From: Trichosphaerium sp. ATCC 40318
Lineage: Eukaryota; Discosea; Flabellinia; Trichosidae
Assembly: GCA_038496445.1 (NCBI GenBank)
Contig: JALMLS010000361.1
Coordinates: 1-64,000, forward strand
Length of the DNA: 64,000 nucleotides
Reading direction: 5' to 3'
Shown here in pieces: positions 48,556 to 60,087 of this stretch. The notes beneath the pieces are model-generated. The model searched no databases. It saw nothing but the letters and a program-made list of their open reading frames with translations, and was not told the DNA's origin. The first letter of the stretch is position 1, and each line of letters starts with the position of its first letter. The position numbers and the translations under genes were made by a program.

Positions 48556-48861
48556 CTAAATAGAGCGTAATTTGTTTATTTTATCCATAGTGCACTTTAA
48601 AATAGCGCACCATGATGACTGGTACGCACATAACTATGCTTACGTACGGCACATCGCGAAAATGGTACCGTTCCGGCAAAACCGTACGTAAACGTAATAA
48701 CATACAACAGTGCAATAGTAGAGACGTACGTGTTGCTTGGTGATGGTGATAGCGCTAACAAATAAAAAAATTGCTGACGAAAACCAAGGATGACTAAAAT
48801 CCAATAAAATCACAAAATTGGAAGCGTCCGTACCCACTGAATATGCGACAGCCGCACACAC
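48556..48861 (-). CDS. Possible small membrane protein, 5' end unclear
   Basis: A frame with two hydrophobic stretches (NFVILLDF; WFSSAIFLFVSAITIT) ends in KQH and, after an intron with a GTACGT donor and a TAG acceptor, continues QSSWCAILKC and KINKLRSI to a stop at 48556. No ATG is present at its 5' end, so an upstream exon is needed. It ends 20 bp before the alpha/beta hydrolase start. Confidence 0.25.
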
Positions 48862-49034
48862 TTAGACCGCGTTCAGTGAAGTGTACAAAATTGAATTCGC
48901 AATCACTGAGTCGTATTTTACTTTTTCGCAATTAGTTTGTAATTAAAAGCAAGGTCGATCAAATAAGAGCGCGAAAACATTCTCTGTCTAAGAAAACGAC
49001 AAAAAAGGTTTTACAATTATGGGCAGGGTTTTAT

Positions 49035-50357
49035 TTATTCCTCATTGTAAAATTCTTGGTAAGCTTTAGACATTATTTCTTGTGTTGTAAGAGTGAGCTT
49101 ATTTACGTCTTCCTTTGTAGATAGCCCTAGAAAGAAAAACAAAATTAATACAAGCGTATTGAAATCGGCTGATTATCTTCTTTTTTTTTTTGACACATTG
49201 CAAACTTCAAAAAAAACCGAAAAAATATTGTTTATCACGAACCTGTTGGCATTATAGGAGGTAATACATTAATTGTAATAGTGCCTCCATACCAAATTTT
49301 ATCAGAGTAGGAAAAAATTCTCTCCATAGGGCTAACCATAACTGGTACAAGCGGTCTTTGAGATTGAACTGCTAGATGAAAAGAACCCTTTTTGAATGGC
49401 GTCATTTTCTTTTTAGGTATAGTAGAATCATAATTACGAGACCCTATAGCGAAGCGTTAGGAAAGTAATAGTTACCAGTAATGAAAAAAAAAAAAAAGAA
49501 GCCCAAACATCCCTGCAAATCGCCAAAAGTAAGCAAGCAATCAAAAAGCCTGAAGAAAAAAAATTGATTTGATTAAACGCAGAAAAACACTACATAATAT
49601 ACTTCAACGCGCTAGAAACACGCGTTTTAACGCGTAAAAAAAGAAAAACTTTGGGTTTTACAAAAATACCTCAATTCGTTTTTCTGGCTAGTTGTGGGCG
49701 TGGTAATGTGTTTATTGTGTAGTTGTGACGCACCTTCTGGAAATAACCAAACAGAATCTTTATCTACATTCATTCTTTTGATGGCATTATTCATTGTTTC
49801 GATAGCAGCCTTCGTGTTAGTTCTTGAGATGTGAATGTTTCCGGCACCAACAAATAACAAGCCAAAAAGCGGAATATAACGTAGTGATTGCTTAGCGACG
49901 CATACAGTGTGCTCTGGTACAAACTAGCGTCAATTAGATGTTAAATTTGTGCGAAATACGTTCAAGTGTTTGTAGAATATGACGGGGGAAGCCAAACGTA
50001 CGCGACAGATTGTTGCCAAGTCGAATAAGCTTTGATGGTTTGAAAGGAAGATGCATGGCCTTGATTTGTCGAGATAACCCTCTGGGTCATTAATTTGGAG
50101 CTTTATATTGGTCACCCAAAACGTAACCGCTGAATAACTGCGAATGAGTTAGTTGTGTACGCCGTTTTGGTATTTACACCAGAACCACTCTATAGGAGTA
50201 CGTACTATGGGCCAAGGTCATGAGGTATGTTAGAATCCTTCCAGTGGAAAATACAGTATAGTGCGCCAAGAAGACTGCAAAACAAGAACCACGATACAAC
50301 AAAGATCAAGATAAAGTAGTAGTGGATTAGTTGGGCAATACGTTTGAAAAATGACAT
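49035..50357 (-). CDS. 1-acyl-sn-glycerol-3-phosphate acyltransferase (LPAAT, PlsC family)
   Basis: ATG 50357 opens with MSFFKRIAQLIHYY and a membrane helix (FILIFVVSWFLFCSLLGALY). Acyltransferase block I is CIFLSNHQSLFDLAT (NHxxxxD). Block II is the FVGAGNIHISRTN region. Block III is LFPEG joined across an intron to SRNYDSTIPKKKMTPFKKG (FPEGSR). Block IV is RPLVPVMVSPM. The stop is at 49035. The enzyme transfers an acyl chain from acyl-CoA to the sn-2 position of lysophosphatidic acid, giving phosphatidic acid in the ER. Length about 260 residues, normal for AGPAT1/2-type enzymes. With the PAP2 gene it supplies two steps of phosphatidate metabolism in this window, though they are 44 kb apart. 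Confidence 0.88.
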
Positions 50358-50892
50358 AATGCTTTATATTTATCAACGCATTAACTAGTTGCACCCGTTA
50401 TTATTTATAGTTCGTTCAGTACAAAATTCGAGATTTCAAACCGACGTTGACCTCAGTACATAAACACGATAAAAAAAAATTTTGACCTTCTTTGTCAAGG
50501 CAATAAAACCATGCCGTTAAACCACTAGAAGGTATATGATGTACCGCCCAACATGTAGTGACTATTGTACAGGTTTTAAGAGCTCATTTTACTTTAACTA
50601 TGAACCAAGATTCAGTTAAAGCACGTGGTTTTTTACTGCAACTTTAACGTTTCACTGTTGTCCATAATCCGATAAAATGAGCGTAGTAACATATGTATAA
50701 TATTTGAAAGGATAGCGTTAAACGAAGTTCATACTTCAAACCGTTACGTTCTGCGGAGGATAAGAATTTTTCGCCTTTTCACATCTTATTCACTGACATA
50801 ATCAAATTATTACGAAATTTCTAAATAGGATAATTTCTACAGCTCGTGAAACAATCATAAAACTGCAAAAGCCCTCCGCAGTCCATCAACTC
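50358..50892. other. Divergent intergenic region
   Basis: About 535 bp between the LPAAT and BRCT/RRM gene starts, containing one CACGTG near 50621. No coding frame is supported. Confidence 0.5.
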
Positions 50893-52742
50893 ATGTCCCT
50901 AGAGTACAATGTTGGAGTGGCCGAGCAAACAACCCCACAAACTCCACTAAACTATTTTGACGGCGAAACTTTTGTATTAGAGCTTGGTTTCGCTGGTTTC
51001 AAAGAAAAAAAGGCTGTTTCGGACCTTATCACCACTCACGGTGGCAAAGTATCTTACATTCTAAACAAAAAGGTACGGATAGCATTAAAACACCAATGAT
51101 ATGATTTAACGAATGATTTTAGACATCCTATTTAATCACAACTGCTGAACAATACAAAAAACAAACATTACGCATTAGAACAGCTGTCAAGCATGGTGTA
51201 TCCACTGTGGATGCATCGTGGCTCGAAATCTGTGAAAAAGCTAACCGTTTGTTGGACACATGGCGTTTTGAATACTTAAATGGCAAAGTACGTATCACTT
51301 GAACCTCGTTTCAACCCCTTACCCCTTCCAACTCACACTTCGAAATCTAACCTACTATTTTAGCTTGCCACAGAGTATGCTCCTTCAAGCCAAGTCCTTG
51401 TTGCTCGCAACCTTTCACGTGCTTTCGCACTATGCCAACGTGTTTCACGCGTGGCCAAAATCACAATTACACTCAAACGTACAGTTCAACCTTCTCTCAA
51501 ATCTGATCAAGCCGAAGCCGCTGCAACGACTATTGATGCCTCTGACGACGACACTGTGTCTTCTGTCGGAAGTGACGGTGGCGTTGCAGGTCTTTTCGGT
51601 ACTGATTCAGAGTGCAGCGAAGTTTCCACTATTAGGTACGTTTCTTCTTCTTTTTTTTTTTGACAATTTTTCTTTGAACTTACATTAGTTTAGCTCTAAC
51701 AACAACGCACTCGATGCCATCGCGCTTTTGCAGCAAAAGCGTGAAGAAGAAGAGCGCTTGCGTGTTGAAGCCGAAAAACAAAAGTTCGCTGAAGAAAGAC
51801 GGCTATACGAAGAGAAAAAGCTTCGTATGGAGAGAGAACGTGAAGAACAACGCCGTCAATTGGCTAGAATCCAAGCCGAAGACAAAGCCCGTGCAGAGGC
51901 TGAAGCAAAACGCATTGCTGATGAAAAAGCCAGACTTCTGGCGCTTCAAAAGGAGCGTGAAGCTGCAGAGGAAGCACAGCGCAGAGAACTTGCGCTTCTC
52001 CTCGTTAAGCCTGCAAAGGCACCAAAACTTAAAGGCATATGGAGAAAGATGGCTAGAGAAGTCGATGGAACACCATGGGCTGACATAGCCGCTCTCAACT
52101 GCGGAGAGAAGAAAACAGATTATTATCACAAGATGTACATTGGCAATTTGAAGCTCGATGATATCCGTGCTAAGAAAACTGATAAGAAAAAACGTAAGTA
52201 CAACTTTTGTTTGATCTAGAACTGCGTTCCTGTTTTTTTCTATTTATTGTTTACTTATTCTCTTTATAGCTTGGACTGATGAGAAAATCGAAAGCACAAT
52301 TGAACAACGTAAAGCTATTGTGAAAGAAATCTTCGAACGTTTCGGAAAAATCGAAAAGGTAAGAAAAAATGAGATTTTTTTTGTTTGAGACTTTATTCTT
52401 ACAACTTTTTTTTAGTATCAACCAAAGTGGTCCAAAGGATATATTTTTATTACCTATGCTGACCGTTCTGATGCCAACCGCGCAATGAAGATTTTACGTA
52501 ATTACTCCAACCGTAAATCATTGGTTAGACAAATGCGTATAAAACTTCAAGATGCGAATATCCCTGTTCTAGCAGCACCAAAACCATCATTTTATGCTCG
52601 CTGGCCAAAACACCTTACAAACAACGAGTACAGCGATAAACCTTCTACCAAGACTAAAAGTGACGACACCGATGTCGATACTTCTAAGTCTGGTAATAAT
52701 GTTGTTCCTGAAGCTCAACCAGCAACTATAACTGTAAACTAG
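50893..52742 (+). CDS. BRCT / coiled-coil / RRM protein
   Basis: MSLEYNVGVAEQTTPQTPLN leads into a BRCT domain: FDGETFVLELGFAGFKEKKA, VSDLITTHGGKVSYILNKK, TSYLITTAEQYKKQTLRIRT, KHGVSTVDASWLEICEKANR (Trp of the signature). An acidic Ser/Asp stretch follows, then a long Glu/Arg coiled coil (KREEEERLRVEAEKQKFAEE, continuing to about 52010), and an RRM-like fold: YHKMYIGNLKLDDIRAKK (RNP2), IVKEIFERFGKIEK and SKGYIFITYADRSDAARAMK (RNP1-like). The tail is Lys/Asp-rich, ending at 52742. BRCT plus RRM is a rare pairing and points to a protein linking chromatin or DNA damage sites with RNA. Five introns, all short. Confidence 0.82.
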
Positions 52743-53260
52743 TTGATTTTTTTTGTACAAAAAAATATAATTAAAGCAGTTTTTTTTGGATCAACCTAAA
52801 ACTCAATACAAGTGGCCTGAGTTCAGTCTCGAATTCTTCTCTTAATGCGCCTACCGGAGATAAAACAGTACTACTATTGTCAACCAAACCTCAGTACCTA
52901 AGCCTGCGGGTGTCACATTATATAAAATACCTTTTTTTTTTCGAAAAAATTTACACCATACATTGTTGTGCTGAGTCAACCAAGGTATACTCACTTGGTA
53001 AAGATGGATATCGACGCTTGTTGTGACCATTCTCACGTACGTAGTTTTAACGCATTGACATAAAAAAGCTTTTGGTGTATTGTTTGCAACAAACAGCCGT
53101 ACGGAAGTCTACCATACATTTTCTTCATTTTATTGCTACAAACAAACTACGTTGCAGCAAAAGTTTTCTACGGTTCTAGTTGAAGGATCTAGTGTCTTTA
53201 CTGCTACCTCAGTAGCAACACTACCCTTTTTCTTGTTTCTTCCTGGCAACGCCGTTAAGC
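52743..53260. other. Intergenic region, no supported gene
   Basis: About 520 bp. Frames on both strands are interrupted and lack homology. A T-rich 3' end of the BRCT/RRM gene sits at its left. Confidence 0.5.
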
Positions 53261-54443
53261 ATGTCTGTAGTCGGGAAAGGAGACAAAAAAGGCGGATATC
53301 CTTGCATTTACAAACTCATCGAACGATATTAAGCTGCTAGACATCCCAACAGAAATAATCACTTATTGTCTATCCTTTGTTGACGTACCAGATCGATTTC
53401 ACGTTTCTCAAAGCTGTAAACAACTATTGGACGTGATACACCATCATATTGGATACGATATTATCTATGTTACATCAAGGAGACATTGTGCTCGTCTTTC
53501 AGGAAGTCCTCTCTTGAAAAACACAAAAATATCTTTCTTGCGCTTTAGTAATGCTCGAAATAAAGAACTTGCTCTACTCTCAGGAGTACAACATCTAGAC
53601 CTTGAGTATAATACGTCAATCACGGATTCAGGGCTGAAGTCTATTTGTGGTGTACGTCACTTGTCTATAAAGTCTTGTATAGGTATTACAGACTCAGGTG
53701 TAATATCACTTGTAAAAGATCTCAGGTCTATTCTGTTGTACCAGGTTCCAAGAGTTACAAATGTATGCATAAAAGCACTTGCTGGTATACCAGATATCAA
53801 TATAGATAGTTCAAATGTGACAGATGATGTATTGTCAATGTTGTCCAGTGTACATACAATATCTTTAAATTTTTGCGAGTCAATTTCAAATATTGGTGTA
53901 TCAGCTTTGGCTGGTGTACATACCATATATTTACATGGTACGCCAGTGACAGATGTTTCTTCGCTTGCTGGCGTACATACTATTTCCTTGGCAGAAACAA
54001 ATGTGACGGACTCTACTGTTTCTTCATTGGCTGGTGTACACAAGATCAATCTTTCAAGTTGTGGATGTATAACCGGTTCATGTTTGGAAAATCTGTCAGG
54101 TGTTCATACAATTTGTCTCTCATATACAAATATAACAGGTGATTGTGTCGCTCATCTCTCTAATGTACACACAATATGTCTTATGTATACGAACGCAAAA
54201 GATGATTGGCTTGTTCATCTTTCTGGTGCATACTCAATCAGTCTTAGAGGATGTACTTCAATCACTATTGAAGGTATCAAAAGTATTTCAAGTGCACATT
54301 CTATTGATCTATCATATACAAACGCAACTGATGATTGGATTGGAGCACTCTCTGAAGTGAAGGAATTAAATATGACTGGTTGTGAAGTTACTGATAGTTC
54401 CTTGAATCCATTTGCTAGTTTGACAATACCTGAAGTGAAATAG
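53261..54443 (+). CDS. F-box leucine-rich-repeat protein
   Basis: An F-box opens the protein (KLLDIPTEIITYCLSFVDVP, then RFHVSQSCKQLLDVIHHH), followed by about 12 short LRRs of the pattern GVHTIxLxxTxVTDxxxxxLA (LAGVHTIYLHGTPVTDVSSL; LSNVHTICLMYTNAKDDWLV), ending with TAG at 54443. Expected role: substrate receptor of an SCF ubiquitin ligase. The main exon is over 1.1 kb without introns, unlike its neighbours. The best start is ATG 53261, whose two-codon exon joins across a 25-nt intron (53267-53291) to ADILAFTNSSNDIK in frame. The VHTI-x-L repeat type is also common in stramenopile and giant-virus F-box proteins. Confidence 0.82.
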
Positions 54444-54447
54444 AAGT

Positions 54448-54588
54448 ATGCTCGATGCTAAAAACGTGAGTTTTAGACACTGCCTTTTACCATTAAATCG
54501 CATGGTATATGTCACAGTGTTGTAAGACTTTACATTTAAAATATAGATACGACACAATTATTGATGGTAGTACACGATAATCGAGCAT
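54448..54588. repeat. 9-bp perfect inverted repeat after the F-box LRR gene
   Basis: ATGCTCGAT at 54448-54456 and ATCGAGCAT at 54580-54588 are exact reverse complements, 123 bp apart, starting four bases past the F-box stop. It could be the stem of a 3' hairpin or the ends of a tiny element. A second, tight hairpin (GTGCTC/GAGCAC, six-base loop) lies at about 54675-54692. Confidence 0.5.
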
Positions 54589-54867
54589 AAAAAAAATGAA
54601 GGATCTACAACACGCTTTGTTTTAACTTCCATTTTTTTTTTTGAAAGAAAATCTCGTTGACTATCACCTGTAGGTGCTCTCCAATGAGCACTGGAGGAAT
54701 TAAAAAAGACTGCGGTGTTTTATTTCCGTACAAACAGTTTCATGTATGGAGTCAACAAAAATATCCTGCTTCTCTTGTTTCAAAATGATGTCATTTGTTT
54801 GAATATCTTCTACACTCTTCCAGCTGTATTTCTAACGTATGTAGAGCATCCCGGATCTAAGTTATTA

Positions 54868-55845
54868 TTAACTACAGTTGATAACAGTATTCCTGTACCC
54901 CCAATCATCTGTAAACAAAGATTCATCTACAGTGGTTTTACCAGTAAGTGATTTTTCAAGAGCAACCAACTTTCTCATGAATGCGTTACTAAATAAGCTA
55001 TTAATTAACCTGGTCACGTGCTTATCAATAAAGAAAATTTGGGTGTTTACTTTGGATTAACCATTGGCCTCTTACTCCTCACATCTATTGCAGCATCCTC
55101 CAATTAAGTATAAAAACGTGCAATGTGATACAAGTGTAAAAACGTACTCTGAAAGTCATCTTTTCTTGTGTCACTAAGTACGCCAACACAATAGTCGTCG
55201 AACGGCTCACACCTTGTCCACAGTGTACTAGTATATTAGAACCCTGTTTTAAATATTAAAATACGTTTAAAGAAGAACCTTAGGCAGTATACTCACTTCG
55301 TCAAGACTTTTCTTAATTATAGCAGTTGTTTCCGAGAAGTAATCTTCAATTTTCTCCTTTGGGTGATCTTGTATGTTTATGTGCCTTACAGTGACCTTAA
55401 TATCAGATAATCTATCTTCATAACTCTCTTGACTTATATTTATTATGCTCGTAATGTTCAAGGATGTCAAGATATCTGGTGAAGAGCCATGTATGCTTAA
55501 ATTAAAATCAGTAAAAACAAATCAAGATGACCTTTATTGGGAGTCCCGTGATTGTTCGAACAAGTTCGAAAAGATTCGAATGTGAGGCAACGAATGCAAA
55601 GCGAGTAGAGGGCTCTGTTCGCTTTCGGTCGGGCCGTCGCTTTGCTCAAGACAAGAACCCGGACCTTCGCTCACAAAAAGTAAGCCACTGGTGGGTGTGG
55701 CGTTAAAATAATTCGAACTAAATTCGAACATACACAGTCTAGGAACCCTTTATTGCTGTATTTTGTGTAAATTAGAGTAAAACTTGTATTACCTGTCTCC
55801 TAGGAACAGTCCTTCGCGTATTTTAGTCGGATAACGTTCGCTCAT
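54868..55845 (-). CDS. Dual-specificity phosphatase
   Basis: ATG 55845 opens MSERYPTKIREGLFLGD, the usual first strand of DSPc domains. After a long intron (about 55792-55500) the frame continues HGSSPDILTSLNITSIINIS, then VRHINIQDHPKEKIEDYF, TTAIIKKSLDE, GSNILVHCGQGVSRSTTIVL (active site HCxxGxxRS with Cys and Arg present), AYLVTQEKMTFR, and a C-terminal helix AFMRKLVALEKSL, ending with a stop near 54868. It is about 200 residues and has no rhodanese module, unlike the DUSP at 37848-38878. It should dephosphorylate Tyr/Ser/Thr, probably on a MAP kinase or other signalling protein. Confidence 0.78.
55531..55755. mobile_element. Candidate MITE-like insertion in a DUSP intron
   Basis: A GC-richer block sits inside an AT-rich intron. 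Its ends carry imperfect inverted repeats built from TTCGAA (TGTTCGAACAAGTTCGAA at 55553-55570 against the complement of AATTCGAACTAAATTCGAACA ending 55730). The block is flanked by a 9-bp direct repeat CCTTTATTG at 55531-55539 and 55747-55755, as a target-site duplication would be, though 12-16 bases lie between duplication and repeat. It has no coding capacity. Confidence 0.45.
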
Positions 55846-56066
55846 GAAGAAAACTTGAAAAAAAAACAATCAGACTTAACTACAATTAAGTAACTTACAA
55901 AACCGTAGTGAGTACTTACACTTTCAAAATAACCTCCTGTAAACAGTTAAAAGACTCTAGCCTAAACATCTACCTGGTTGGAAGATGTGTTACCAAACGG
56001 GGATATAGTAGAATGCTTTTGATTGGTTTTGAATTGTTCTCTTTCTTTTTTCATTTATGGTACATT

Positions 56067-59000
56067 TTACAGTTGTAGCATGTGGCTTGCTTGAATCTTA
56101 TCTGAATCTCTCAAATAAGCACAAGTACTACACACACTCACGTGTTTTACAAAAAGCTTTAAAACATTCGCTAAAAAAAAAAAAGTGAGTTAGCGATGGT
56201 TAATCTATACTTCTTTGTAACGTACCTAAAGACTCACAGTATCTGTTTGATTTCATTTCACACAGGTCAATAATCGATATCATTGGCCTTTCCCTTTTGA
56301 TAAAGGAGTAAGAAACTGTCAAAATTGGTCCGAAAGAAAGAGAAAAATGTGGAAAATAAAATTCTTCCAAAGGATTATTTACTCAACCGAAGGTTAGTGA
56401 TAAAAAAGACTTACCTGTGCAATAAGTAGTGGTAATGAGGTTCTATAGTACCGAGCAAAAAAAAACGACTTGGGCAATCAGGTAATATAATATCATAAAT
56501 GTAATGACAAAGCTTATTTCTCAGTTTTGTTAACTCGGAAAACTATAAAATCCTATGTTAATACAACCGTTGCTATGTGATTCTCTACAGTACCTTTGAC
56601 TTTCCTATTGTACGCATGGCAGGTTGTTGAATCTTTGTGAATTGTATAAGAGGAGCATGTCTATTTTTTGACAGGTATTGCTAAGCGAGAAGTTAGCTTG
56701 TTAATAAAAGTATTTCTACTCTGTAAGATTGTTTTGGACTGCAGTTTTAACTTGTTCCTTGCATACCTCACACCCGTCACATGTATCATGTTGCCCAAAA
56801 TCACCACGCTGTGTCATGAGACTAGGGATAAAAACTTGATTTTGTTAAGGATATCACGTGGCCAGGAAAAACAAAACAAAAACTAAAAAAAATGATACAT
56901 TCTTTAGTGAGGCACTTTGAGCAATAAGTTTGTGTGCAATAATTACAATACTTGCGATGCTGTCCCAAATTTATTCCTAACAACCGTAAGTATAAGTTAA
57001 AACCAATGGCATAGAAAGCGTATACCTTGAAACTTATAATCACACTGCCTGCATTCATCTCTAAAAATACCATGAGCAAAAAAGTTATTTAGATATCCCA
57101 ATACCTTTTTTTAAATGTTGGCAGCTTCAAGTTCAAATGACCTTGTTATTAATCTGTCAGTACGAACGGTTTTCTGGTATATTCTACGCACGTCCTTCAG
57201 TGTATAGCATAGAAGGTTCCATCAATATATCAGGAATACTACCCCAACTATTGAAAATTATTTATATGCTACGAAGTATTCTAGTTTTTCTCACCTTGTA
57301 TGTGGTGAACTAACCGTTGAGTGTGTCATACTACCTGACAACATATTATAGTTGTTTATCTCATTATGAAGAGATAATAATCCTTGTCCAGGAGGCTAAA
57401 CAGAGAAGTTAATTAAAAAAGTAGTGTAATTTCATTCTACGTACTACTTGCTCTGTTTCGTTCTGTGTGAGGCGGATGAGAACACCTTAAATATGGATTA
57501 AACCAATCCTGACTTTTAAAAAAATACGGCAAACTACATACTTGAATCACAACTACTTGATACATCACCAACTCTATCTTTGAATGCTATTGGTATTTCT
57601 TCATTCTGATCACAAAGCCAGTTATCCAAATGAGGACAAGTAACCAAGAACTGAGAGAACCTACAATGTCAAGGTGAACAACAACTTGTTTGAAATGTTT
57701 AGGTGGACGTACGGATCTATAACTAACTCCTGTTCTCCATATAACTCATGTATAAAATGTTGTGACGATATTTGAGTGGATTCTGTCAACTTTGACCCAC
57801 GCCCAGTTCGATTGCTGACTCTACTACCTAATTCAGTGGTTAGAAACCAAAAACAGATCAACATCGTTCAAGCACCCTACCCAGAGTTAATCAAAACCAT
57901 AATGGTGTGGAGGCGTACTTTGTGTTGATAACCTCTATGTCCTCTTGTAAGTATATCAGTTTGTTCACGAAAGTCTGCTTCATACTCTGGGGATGACGCT
58001 GTGGCTATTGGCAATCGTACAGCATACGTTAACTCAAGGTCAAGGTCAACCTAGGGTAAAGTTAGAGAATGCCTTATTCATGTTCATTGCTTACCCGTTT
58101 AACGGAAGCACCATCTGCTGATAAACGTCCAGTTTCAGCCTCAGCAATTTGTAAATTAGCTCGCTTGACAATACCACCACGTATTGAAGTTAATGGTACT
58201 ACTGCTTGCTGCTGTTCAACCTTAGTCATTAAACGTTTGGCCTAAAACGAAATCATTACAAAGTACAAAGGAAACAGATCACTGATGTTGCTTACCTTCT
58301 TTGTCATTTGTAAGAATAGGTACAAAAACTTTTGCTTTAAAAATCCAGCCCAAGCGTTCTCTTCTTGGCTTGTAGATTCAAAACTAGGTCTTAACAGCAC
58401 TAGAAAATGAATAAGAACAAAACAAATAAAAAACGTCTTACAACAAGAGAAGATTTCTGAAAGAGATTGAAGACCACTCCTGTCAGCATCTGATCGTATA
58501 GAGAACTCGCACAGAAATCCAGCTAAATAGCTTAAAGTCAAAATACGAGCTAACAAAACAAGGTACTTTACCAATGTACTTTAGAGTGCTCTTCTGACGA
58601 CGTGTCAAGTCTCTAGATAACCAATTGTCCATTGGATCTATAAAATGCCATACACCACATGCGTACTTATCAACAGCTTCGGCACAAACCTCCAAACGTA
58701 ATGCAGTACCACCAGTAGGTCGTTTTCTTGTTTTACGCCATAACCTCTCCCACACTTGATTCGGCAAAACATACCGTGGTAATAATCGCGTGAATCGCGT
58801 GTCTTGCCTCAACTCTTTTGCGCCTATGAACATATAAGAGCAACAGAAAAACCAATGCAACACAAAAGTGATCAACAAAAAAGAGAAGAAAAAAAGTAGA
58901 AGAAAAACGTGTCAAGTTCTTGTTGAGTGATGTACATTGGTTGAGATGATTCTCAGCGATCTCCAAGCAACGTCTATAGTATTCAAAAGGTATAACAGGT

Positions 59001-59562
59001 TGAGGTAATCCGACAAGGAAGTCTTTAAGCAGGTGCGCTACAAGGATTGTGTCTTTAGGCTCTGGTTTAAATGTTCCTTGTTCTAAAGCTTCACGGGCAT
59101 TTTTCAGCCTTGTAAAGTGTCAATAAAATTTGAAAAAAACGCCTTGGGTACGTACGCTTCTGTGTCTACTGGGCGAGAAAATAAATTGTCGACGCACAAT
59201 CCATGTGATAATAAAAAGGTGCAAAGCCATCTAAGAACACTTGGTACGTTATCGTTGCCACCATAAGGTGGCCTAGGCGGCGCAAAGTGCTATAACATTG
59301 TTTTAAGTACACTTTACGTTTTTAGCGTGAAAAACTACGTACTGTGGACTTTGGATCGTTTTTATCACAACCACACCGTTCTGCTTGCGTTGGCAATAAA
59401 TAAATAAGAGAACCAAAAACCTAGGCCAAGTAATGTTAAAAATCGGTTGAAGTTACAATTTGTATACAGTACCTCTTGTTTCTTAAGATTACACGTCCCT
59501 GCCGCGTATATATCCGCCGTAACTTTATTAACTACTTCATTTGAATCCCGTCTGCGTGCCAT
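56067..59562 (-). CDS. RhoGAP-domain protein with C-terminal Cys/zinc cluster
   Basis: ATG 59562 gives MARRRDSNEVVNKVTADIYA. The next exons form a RhoGAP domain: VPSVLRWLCTFLLSHGLCVD, NLFSRPVD (finger Arg), TILVAHLLKDFLVGLPQPVI and YLAGFLCEF. The middle is conserved-looking (YVLPNQVWERLWRKTRKRPT; WHFIDPMDNWLSRDLT; VPLTSIRGGIVKRANLQIAE). The C-terminal part joins SIPDILMEPSMLYTEG to KLPTFKKRDECRQCDYKFQ and GQHRKYCNYCTQTYCSKCLT, a FYVE/RING-like cluster, then HDTCDGCEVCKEQ, IIDLCEMKSNRYCE and VKHVSVCSTCAYLRD. The last part loosely recalls Rubicon-homology domains, which bind Rab7. About 20 introns; the 3' third could conceivably be a separate gene. Confidence 0.65.
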
Positions 59563-59639
59563 GACAGTATTTAGGCTTTAACACGCGGTACAACCGTTTT
59601 TGTTTCGTATTACAACGTCAAAATGCGCAACCCAATCCG

Positions 59640-59864
59640 TTATCCCAAATAAACGTCTACACTACAGGAAAACGGGGAACGAATGTAATACCAAAAAGCC
59701 TGATTTGACACTTTTCGGTAAAAACTAGCGAGAACAGCCACAATAACGCCGAAGCAATGAACAGAAAGAGCCTCTTTGGGACGTTTGACTGAAAAGGGTC
59801 TGTTTTGTTTTACAAAAGTTCTAAAAAGACTTGCAACGATTTTATTTTTTTGGCGTTTTTCCAT
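59640..59864 (-). CDS. Possible 74-residue membrane protein
   Basis: Intronless frame from ATG 59864 (MEKRQKNKIVASLFRTF) with a basic start, one hydrophobic segment (VHCFGVIVAVLASFY) and a stop at 59640. It sits in the roughly 520-bp gap between two divergent genes. Codon use and length do not separate it from chance. Confidence 0.25.
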   Translation of the reverse strand: MEKRQKNKIVASLFRTFVKQNRPFSVKRPKEALSVHCFGVIVAVLASFYRKVSNQAFWYYIRSPFSCSVDVYLG

Positions 59865-60087
59865 ACCAAAAAACAGATTAAGTTGTTTTCTTGTACCGTA
59901 GCAACATATATTGTTTTGGCTTACATAAAAAACCGTCTCAACTCCTTGTATAAACCATCAAGTGGCTGACACAAATTGGCGGTCTCGTAACTGTTTGATT
60001 GGAAACACAGTTGGAGGGATATTCGACAGTAAAAGCATTACCAAACTGATTTTGGCGAGTAACTATTGAAGTTTGCAAAGGAATCAA

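Noticed and set aside
54675-54692. Short hairpin as a bacterial-type terminator
   Set aside because: The window is eukaryotic nuclear DNA; a six-base stem without further context has no such meaning here.
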